Shown here: positions 7,054-11,543 of the stretch, piece after piece | How positions within the stretch are numbered: position 1 is the stretch's first letter | How the letters are laid out: every line of letters begins with the position of its first letter | Assembly: GCA_021846145.1 (NCBI GenBank) | Contig: JAJZCJ010000083.1 | Location: 1-11,543, forward strand | Reading direction: 5' to 3' | Source: Bacillota bacterium | GTDB lineage: Bacteria; Bacillota; Bacilli; Alicyclobacillales; SLC66 | Length of the DNA stretch: 11,543 nt | The notes under the pieces: model-generated | What the model was told of the DNA's origin: nothing | Databases searched by the model: none | What the model saw: the letters and a program-made list of their open reading frames with translations, nothing else | Translations under genes and position numbers: made by a program

Positions 7054-7059
7054 AAGGAG
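7054..7059 (+). promoter_or_regulatory. Strong ribosome binding site before the frameshifted unknown gene
   Basis: AAGGAG lies six bases before the ATG at 7066. It is the best Shine-Dalgarno near this gene, but it serves a frame that stops after 23 codons, which points to a frameshift just downstream. Confidence 0.7.
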
Positions 7060-7065
7060 AGTTAT

Positions 7066-7137
7066 ATGGTGCGTCTGAACTTTACTTTCAAGCTTGCCGC
7101 AGACCCAGTCTGTGCGGAGATGCCATATGGGGGCTGA
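7066..7137 (+). pseudogene. Probable true N-terminus of the following unknown protein, separated by a one-base frameshift
   Basis: A 23-codon frame, MVRLNFTFKLAADPVCAEMP then YGG, begins six bases after an AAGGAG and ends at a TGA (7135). It overlaps the next frame. If one G is removed from GGGGG (7129-7133), the reading continues as PYGADDMGQYLQ into the downstream protein without a stop and gives 207 residues. That makes these codons the likely real N-terminus. The alternatives are a genuine short leader peptide or a sequencing error in the homopolymer. Confidence 0.55.
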
Positions 7138-7690
7138 TGATATGGGACAGTACTTGCAAATTGGGATTGTGAACCAACTCGAATTTGGTAAGGATCGTAT
7201 GAATGCACGTAAACTGTCGACCGAACAACTCATGGATCGCTTACAACCTATCATGGACATGAATCTGTTTTTGCCTTTCGAAACAGAAGACGCAGTACGG
7301 TTCGTTATTCGTGAAGCCCCTCTCATGATGCAATTGGGTTCTTTTCTCTCTAAGCAATTTGCCTTGTATTCTAACGCGGAGGATAAGGACTTGATCGCTG
7401 CAACTCTAGAAGCGGTGAGAGGCTGTTCCACCCTTGAGGAACTCGTTTTATTATCGGAATTGCGCAAATATCCCCATTTCCAAGACAGTGGCCCCATCTA
7501 TACGTACCTATTTACGGATTCTCATAGAATAAACACTATTGAGTACTCCGCATCCCTGTTTGCGTTCGCTGTGGAAGGGAAAATATTCATGGAAGTCTAC
7601 AATAATTTCCTGTATTACCTAGAGCGTCTCATTCGCCAAAATGCTCCACTTGGATCAATTGCTGGAGCGGTGCGCGTGTTTATCCAGTGA
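7127..7690 (+). CDS. Unrecognised soluble protein, main reading frame downstream of a G-run frameshift
   Basis: I do not recognise this protein. From ATG 7127 it has 187 residues. GGAG at 7116-7119 could serve this start; ATG 7142 and TTG 7094 are alternatives. The sequence is mixed and mostly helical in character, with no signal peptide or membrane helix. Stretches such as NARKLSTEQLMDRLQPIMDM, FETEDAVRFVIREAPLMM, EAVRGCSTLEELVLLSELRK and YNNFLYYLERLIRQNAP suggest a bundle of amphipathic helices, with no catalytic motif I can name. It lies alone after the toxin-antitoxin module, on the same strand. The strong ribosome site at 7054-7059 belongs to another frame (7066), so the native protein probably starts there. 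The gene may be broken, phase-variable or misread. It could be an immunity-type or accessory-island protein, but nothing in the sequence shows that. Confidence 0.6.
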   Translation: MGADDMGQYLQIGIVNQLEFGKDRMNARKLSTEQLMDRLQPIMDMNLFLPFETEDAVRFVIREAPLMMQLGSFLSKQFALYSNAEDKDLIAATLEAVRGCSTLEELVLLSELRKYPHFQDSGPIYTYLFTDSHRINTIEYSASLFAFAVEGKIFMEVYNNFLYYLERLIRQNAPLGSIAGAVRVFIQ

Positions 7691-7800
7691 TAAGGAATCG
7701 GCTTCAAATCCACTTTGTTCTCATGAATATCCATCAGGATGGCGTATCCAGTCGCTGTAATCACGACAGGAATCCGACAAAACGGTTTTTTGCACCTGTA
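7687..7800 (-). pseudogene. Coding-like fragment in the 7691-7942 gap, possible gene remnant
   Basis: The 252 bases between the unknown gene and the deacetylase hold no intact gene. On the - strand, codons from 7800 to about 7687 read as a protein-like stretch (RIPVVITATGYAILMDIHEN, then KVDLKPIPYHW) with balanced composition. A stop precedes it (7801-7803), there is no ribosome site, and it runs into the antisense of the neighbouring gene. A separate - strand frame, around 7813-7882, reads MTPPVDESDRRSIAFI and then stops. I recognise neither. They may be leftovers of one decayed gene, or chance. Confidence 0.25.
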
Positions 7801-7942
7801 TCACCGAACCTTACCCCAATTCTACTTAAATAAAGGCGATAGATCGACGGTCTGATTCGTCAACCGGAGGTGTCATGACCGTTCTAACGTAGGTAGTGTT
7901 TCTGCTAGCTGAGTCTGGTGAACTTGAGCTGCTTTTAAGAAG

Positions 7943-9349
7943 CTACGAACCTTTAGTCAGTGGTAGTTCATAATAGCGCTGAACCAGTTCTTCCTTGGTC
8001 ATCCAGATCAACTTGGGACGCATCGCTTGCGAGCCGGTGTGTAGCCTTTTGCGTCCCTGCGGGTGATACAGCACCATAATGAACACCAAAATCTTGGTCA
8101 CCCAACGGTTCATCAGTGTTGGTTCCACTTCTTCTACGTGAAATCCCAAACGATCCAAGCCGCGATGCAACAACGTCATGCCAAATATGCCTTGTGCCGT
8201 GCTAAAACGTTCATCAAAAAGTAACGATTGGGCGACGTAGTGTAGACTCTCCCGTACCACTTTCAAAGAATAGACCGCCATTCGTTCAGGGGATTCAATA
8301 TGGACAAATTCTTGTAACGTCACATTTTGCACGTGCAATTCTACCATCGGAGAACCATTTTCAATGCGAATCACCTGAGTCGTCCTTGCAGTGGCATCAC
8401 TAGGTGTAGTGTGGGTGGCTGCCGCTTCCCTTGCGCCTTGCGCGATGATTTTCTGTGGAGTTAGTGATAAGTCCGTTTGCTTGGTGCCAAATCGCCAAGG
8501 GACGACACTTAACCGAAATAATTTTGACATTGGATAGACGTGATATAAATGATCAAATAGACGCTCCCACAGTAACCACAACGGAATAATGAATCGCTGA
8601 CTGGTGCGCGTATATTGGAAAATAGGTTCATGTAATTGCAGCACCCCTTGATCCAGCGCATCAAATGTGCACGAAAAGCCAAGCGTATTCAATCGAGGAA
8701 GCAATGTTTCCAGTGCGTGTAACGTGTTGTGAGGCGCGCCATCTGCATCGCCGGCATCGTGCAGTAGCACAATGGAGCCATTGGCCATGCCGCTTGTCAG
8801 ACGCGCTAGAATGTTTGCTTGCTGATCGCCTGGTCGCCAGTCTTTGGCAACAAGTGACCATAAGATGGTCTCCATGCCTAATCTGCGGGTAATGGAGTGA
8901 CTCCAGGCATTTAAACGTCCCCACGGCGGACGAAAATAATGCACCTTGTCCCCCGTGATTTCCTCAAGTATACGATTGGTCTCTTGGATCTCAGCGCGCA
9001 GCCGCCACGGTGTGATAAACCAAGAATTCACATGATGATAAGTATGATTGCCTAGGCGGTGTCCCTCCAGCTTGATTCTGCGAATTAACTCTGGGTGAGC
9101 TTGCGCCTTTTTGCCGAGTACAAAAAATACCGCTTTCGCTTCGTGTTGTTTTAAAAGGTCAAGCAGTTGTGGCGTGTATTGCGGATCGGGACCGTCATCA
9201 AATGTGAGGGTGACCGTCCGCGTTGTCCCGCGACCATGATAGACCGCGCGATTTTGCAACAAGTCGACTAAACCTTCCGTTAGTGGACCGTAAAGAAGCC
9301 AGACAAGGAGTATCAGGATAATGACGATCGTCATGAAAATCCCATTCAC
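7943..9349 (-). CDS. Membrane-anchored polysaccharide deacetylase fused to a YkoP-like domain
   Basis: A 468-residue protein. Residues 5-20 form one membrane helix, so the rest is probably outside the membrane. The NodB/CE4 domain (44-235) has all key motifs: TFDDGP at 49-54 (catalytic D51, metal D52), the metal histidines H102 and H106 in NHTYHH, RPPWG at 140-144, KDW at 169-171, and LLHD at 195-198 with H197. It should remove N- or O-acetyl groups from an envelope polysaccharide or glycolipid. Residues about 255-460 resemble the YkoP-like domain: LWERLFDHLYHV, then IFGMTLLHRGLDRLGF (387-402) and LIWMTKEELVQRYYEL near the end; its role is unknown. The start is a GTG with AGGAAGG at 9361-9367, 11 bases upstream; an ATG five codons later is possible. 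The gene lies 21 bases after the MFS gene and is the last of the operon. Confidence 0.9.
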   Translation of the reverse strand: MNGIFMTIVIILILLVWLLYGPLTEGLVDLLQNRAVYHGRGTTRTVTLTFDDGPDPQYTPQLLDLLKQHEAKAVFFVLGKKAQAHPELIRRIKLEGHRLGNHTYHHVNSWFITPWRLRAEIQETNRILEEITGDKVHYFRPPWGRLNAWSHSITRRLGMETILWSLVAKDWRPGDQQANILARLTSGMANGSIVLLHDAGDADGAPHNTLHALETLLPRLNTLGFSCTFDALDQGVLQLHEPIFQYTRTSQRFIIPLWLLWERLFDHLYHVYPMSKLFRLSVVPWRFGTKQTDLSLTPQKIIAQGAREAAATHTTPSDATARTTQVIRIENGSPMVELHVQNVTLQEFVHIESPERMAVYSLKVVRESLHYVAQSLLFDERFSTAQGIFGMTLLHRGLDRLGFHVEEVEPTLMNRWVTKILVFIMVLYHPQGRKRLHTGSQAMRPKLIWMTKEELVQRYYELPLTKGS

Positions 9350-9370
9350 AGGTGTCTCAATCCTTCCTAA

Positions 9371-10573
9371 CTAGCGGCGAATAAGTGCCGGATGACGCAA
9401 AAATGAATACAGTCCTGCCATGCCCATCACGATGATCGCAGTCGCCCAAAATGGGGCATGAGGGCCCCAAGTGACCCATAGCTCACCGCTAAGGAGAGGC
9501 CCTGTCGCTGTGCCTAGTCCCTCAATCATCATAAAAAATCCCCACATGGCCGCTCGCCATTCCTCACTGACGGCAAGATCGAGCACGTTGTTCCATGCAG
9601 GCAAGATCATGGCATAAAAAATTCCTGCTGCAATGAGCACCGAGATGGCTGGCCAGAAAGATTTTTGCATTGTAAATAAGCTGATGGCAATGCCAGCGCC
9701 AAGGTACCCGCCCACCAGAAAAGGCCGTGATCCGATACGATCGACTAAGCGACCGAAGAGCGGTAACATGCTGACTGCCGCACCGCCAACCAGTAACATC
9801 GCGACGGTGACCTGCGCAGGATGATCGTGCAACACGATTCTCGCGTATGATGAAAAAACAGGGATGAGCAACCCGATCGCGAGCGTTTGCACGTACATAC
9901 CTGGGAATAACCACTTTGAAGCTTTTAAATGCACAAACAGCAAGTGCCAGTCTTGAATCCAGTTTTGCACAACTCGAGTCAAATGAAAAGAGACAGACGT
10001 AGCAGATTTCATTTTGGACAAAAATGCATAGGATCCACTGCTCAGTAGTACCGCTGTGAGCGTAGTTAAGACGAAAGGTGCAAAGGACTGGGAGAGTAAA
10101 TTAGCAAATACCGTCCCACTGCCACTGGCGATCATCCAGGCAGCGTACACGGTACTTAGTGATTTGGCGCGTTGTCCTTCTGGCACTTCGCTAGTCAGTC
10201 GACTGATGACAATCGGCCAAAGTGAAGAGGTGCCAATTCCGAATAATGCGGTGGCAGCGATGAGGGCAGAGGGACTCCGACTGGAAAACATCAACACCAT
10301 AGCAGCGCCACTTATCAGTAAGCCACCGCCAAGTAAGGTACTAGCGCCTAATTCGTCTGCTAAATAGCCAAATAACGGGCGTAGCGCATTATCAAAAAGA
10401 TAATGCGCACTAATCGCAATGCCGACGGTGGCCATTGACATGCCGAGAAGGTGTACGCCAAGGGAAGGGAGCAGCACAAGCATCAATGCACTGCGTACAA
10501 ATTCAACCCCCGCAACAAGAGGAATGTAGCGGGGGGACGCAGCACTGCGCCAACGTAAAATCAGGGCGTTCAT
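9371..10573 (-). CDS. MFS transporter, 12 transmembrane helices
   Basis: A 400-residue major facilitator with about 12 hydrophobic helices and the two MFS loop 2-3 motifs: GYLADELGAS at 69-78 and its second-half copy GRLVDRIGSR at 274-283. These show the duplicated six-helix halves. A longer, more polar segment at about 187-217 is the central cytoplasmic loop. No subfamily can be fixed from the sequence, so the substrate is unknown. The ATG overlaps the stop of the glycosyltransferase gene by four bases (ATGA at 10570-10573 on the - strand), and the deacetylase follows 21 bases after its stop. The operon context suggests it moves a glycolipid, a sugar derivative or a product of the neighbouring enzymes, but a drug-efflux role cannot be excluded. 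Confidence 0.9.
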   Translation of the reverse strand: MNALILRWRSAASPRYIPLVAGVEFVRSALMLVLLPSLGVHLLGMSMATVGIAISAHYLFDNALRPLFGYLADELGASTLLGGGLLISGAAMVLMFSSRSPSALIAATALFGIGTSSLWPIVISRLTSEVPEGQRAKSLSTVYAAWMIASGSGTVFANLLSQSFAPFVLTTLTAVLLSSGSYAFLSKMKSATSVSFHLTRVVQNWIQDWHLLFVHLKASKWLFPGMYVQTLAIGLLIPVFSSYARIVLHDHPAQVTVAMLLVGGAAVSMLPLFGRLVDRIGSRPFLVGGYLGAGIAISLFTMQKSFWPAISVLIAAGIFYAMILPAWNNVLDLAVSEEWRAAMWGFFMMIEGLGTATGPLLSGELWVTWGPHAPFWATAIIVMGMAGLYSFLRHPALIRR

Positions 10574-11543
10574 GATTGTTCAGCGTAGAGGTGCTCCGTT
10601 AAGGTGGTACTAGTGATGATCGGCAACGTTTCGATTTCGGTTAACATTTGTGTGATGTCAGTGGCAGCGGTGCTTTTTTGAATGTTCTTGGTATGACTTT
10701 TCATGCGTTTTAGCTTGGCTGGATCTTCATAAAATAACCGATACACAAGTTGCATCACTTGCTTACGGGTACGTGCAAATACAGCCACATGAGACTTCAC
10801 CAAAAACGACGTATTTTGCACCTCTTGTCCCGGAATGGGGCGGTACAAAAGCATCGGCAGTTCCATCGCTAACGCTTCGCTAATCGTTAAACCACCAGCT
10901 TTTGTAACTAACAAATCAGAAACTGCCATCAATTGATCCACTTCTTTTGTAAATCCGAATACCCACACAGGATTGGTCGCCTCCCGTGCCATCTCCTCAA
11001 GTTGCAAACGAAGCTTTTCGTTGCGTCCGCTGACTACGATAATTTGCATACGTTCCTTTGCATGAAACAACTCGTCGCAGATTTCTTCAATATCGGTCAT
11101 TGCCCCATAAGAACCTGCCAACAGCAGTAATGTCGGCTGATCGTTTTCTAAGCCTAGTTTGGCGCGAATCGCGTCCTTGTCCTTATGTTCCATAAACTTT
11201 GCGCTAATTGGAATACCTGTCACAGAAATTCGGTCGCTGGGAATGCCTCGCGTAATTAATCCGCGACGCACATGTTCTGAGCCGACAAAATAATGATCGG
11301 TGTTGTCATGAATCCATTGACTATGAATCGCGTGGTCGGTAATGACAGTTACCGTGGGGATGCGGCAAACTCCTTGCTTTTTTAAAAGAGACAACACACC
11401 TGCAGGTGTGGGAAAAGTTGATAGGATGAGATCAGGTTTGTATTCAAGCAAAAATTCCGCAATGTCCTCTAGCCCTAGTTGATTTAGTCGTCGTTGAATG
11501 AGAGATGTCGGCTTAATCTTACTCGTACCCTTATAGAAAAGGC
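10570..11543 (-). CDS. MGDG synthase/UgtP/YkoN-type GT28 glycosyltransferase, 5' end outside window
   Basis: The last 323 residues of a UDP-sugar glycosyltransferase of the MGDG-synthase/MurG fold. Members such as UgtP and plant MGD1 add glucose or galactose to diacylglycerol at the inner membrane face. The reading frame stays open from 11451 to the right edge, so the TTG at 11451 is internal. Features in order: the end of the N-terminal MGDG-synthase domain (ITDHAIHSQWIHDNTDHYFV), the hinge GIPISAKF, the glycine loop LLLLAGSYGA, and the donor-sugar motif VTKAGGLTISEALAMELP followed by RPIPGQEVQN. About 60-70 N-terminal residues are probably missing, as relatives have about 380. The gene heads the operon seen here: its TGA overlaps the MFS start by four bases. 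Acceptor and sugar are not determined; YkoN-like is the closest guess given the YkoP-like domain two genes on. Confidence 0.9.
   Translation of the reverse strand, partial: LFYKGTSKIKPTSLIQRRLNQLGLEDIAEFLLEYKPDLILSTFPTPAGVLSLLKKQGVCRIPTVTVITDHAIHSQWIHDNTDHYFVGSEHVRRGLITRGIPSDRISVTGIPISAKFMEHKDKDAIRAKLGLENDQPTLLLLAGSYGAMTDIEEICDELFHAKERMQIIVVSGRNEKLRLQLEEMAREATNPVWVFGFTKEVDQLMAVSDLLVTKAGGLTISEALAMELPMLLYRPIPGQEVQNTSFLVKSHVAVFARTRKQVMQLVYRLFYEDPAKLKRMKSHTKNIQKSTAATDITQMLTEIETLPIITSTTLTEHLYAEQS

Noticed and set aside
6946..7497. Long - strand open frame of 183 codons opposite the unknown gene
   Set aside because: Ser/Arg/Cys-rich composition typical of an antisense shadow, no ribosome site, no recognisable motif, and the opposite frame has better protein character.
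7766..7798. Possible terminator after the unknown gene (ACAGG...CCTGT around a TTTTTT run)
   Set aside because: The outer stem is only five base pairs around a large loop and the T-run lies inside the loop, not after a stem.
7930..7948. Small inverted repeat AGCTTCTT/AAGCAGCT at the end of the deacetylase gene
   Set aside because: Mismatched stem with a two-base loop and no U-run, so not a credible terminator.
1..11543. CRISPR arrays, tRNA or rRNA genes, insertion sequences
   Set aside because: No regularly spaced repeats, no tRNA cloverleaf or rRNA-like stretch, and no intact transposase or terminal inverted repeats were seen on reading both strands.

Overview
The window looks like part of a chromosome from a moderate-GC Firmicute of the Bacillales. 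An Alicyclobacillaceae-like acidophile is my guess, but that is inference. The main evidence is gene order: a ywlC-mntP-ywlE-rpiB-ywlG-glyA run on the + strand, the order known from Bacillus and relatives, with Shine-Dalgarno (SD) start sites of Bacillus type.

Layout. (1) 1-4101, + strand: a tightly packed housekeeping operon. It holds the C-terminal part of the tRNA threonylcarbamoyl-AMP synthase YwlC/Sua5 (cut by the window edge), the Mn2+ exporter MntP, the protein-arginine phosphatase YwlE, ribose-5-phosphate isomerase B, the UPF0340 protein YwlG and serine hydroxymethyltransferase. A long hairpin at 4110-4152 separates it from the convergent genes that follow. (2) 4165-6056, - strand: two tandem paralogous secreted proteins with a signal peptide, a copper-amine-oxidase-N/stalk-like module, a shared central motif and an NPCBM-like C-terminal beta domain. 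They are poor in charged residues and rich in Ser/Thr/Asn/Tyr. (3) 6209-6932, + strand: a toxin-antitoxin module in which an AbrB/MazE-fold antitoxin, rather than Phd, is coupled by an ATGA overlap to a Doc/Fic-fold toxin. A palindrome containing a perfect TATAAT lies upstream. (4) 7066-7690, + strand: an unrecognised soluble protein whose natural start seems to be separated from its body by one extra G in a GGGGG run. (5) 7691-7942: a stretch without an intact gene, carrying a coding-like fragment on the - strand. (6) 7943-11543, - strand: an operon transcribed from beyond the right edge. In transcription order it encodes an MGDG-synthase/UgtP/YkoN-type glycosyltransferase (5' end cut), a 12-helix MFS transporter and a membrane-anchored polysaccharide deacetylase fused to a YkoP-like domain.

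How the genes fit together. The left block is core metabolism, tRNA modification and protein quality control. The right block is likely a cell-envelope glycoconjugate or glycolipid cassette (glycosyl transfer, transport, deacetylation). The middle (about 4165-7940) has accessory character: paralogous surface proteins, a toxin-antitoxin pair, a frameshifted unknown gene and gene debris. The most interesting points are the tandem secreted pair, the AbrB-Doc module with its operator, the single-G frameshift, and the deacetylase-YkoP fusion.
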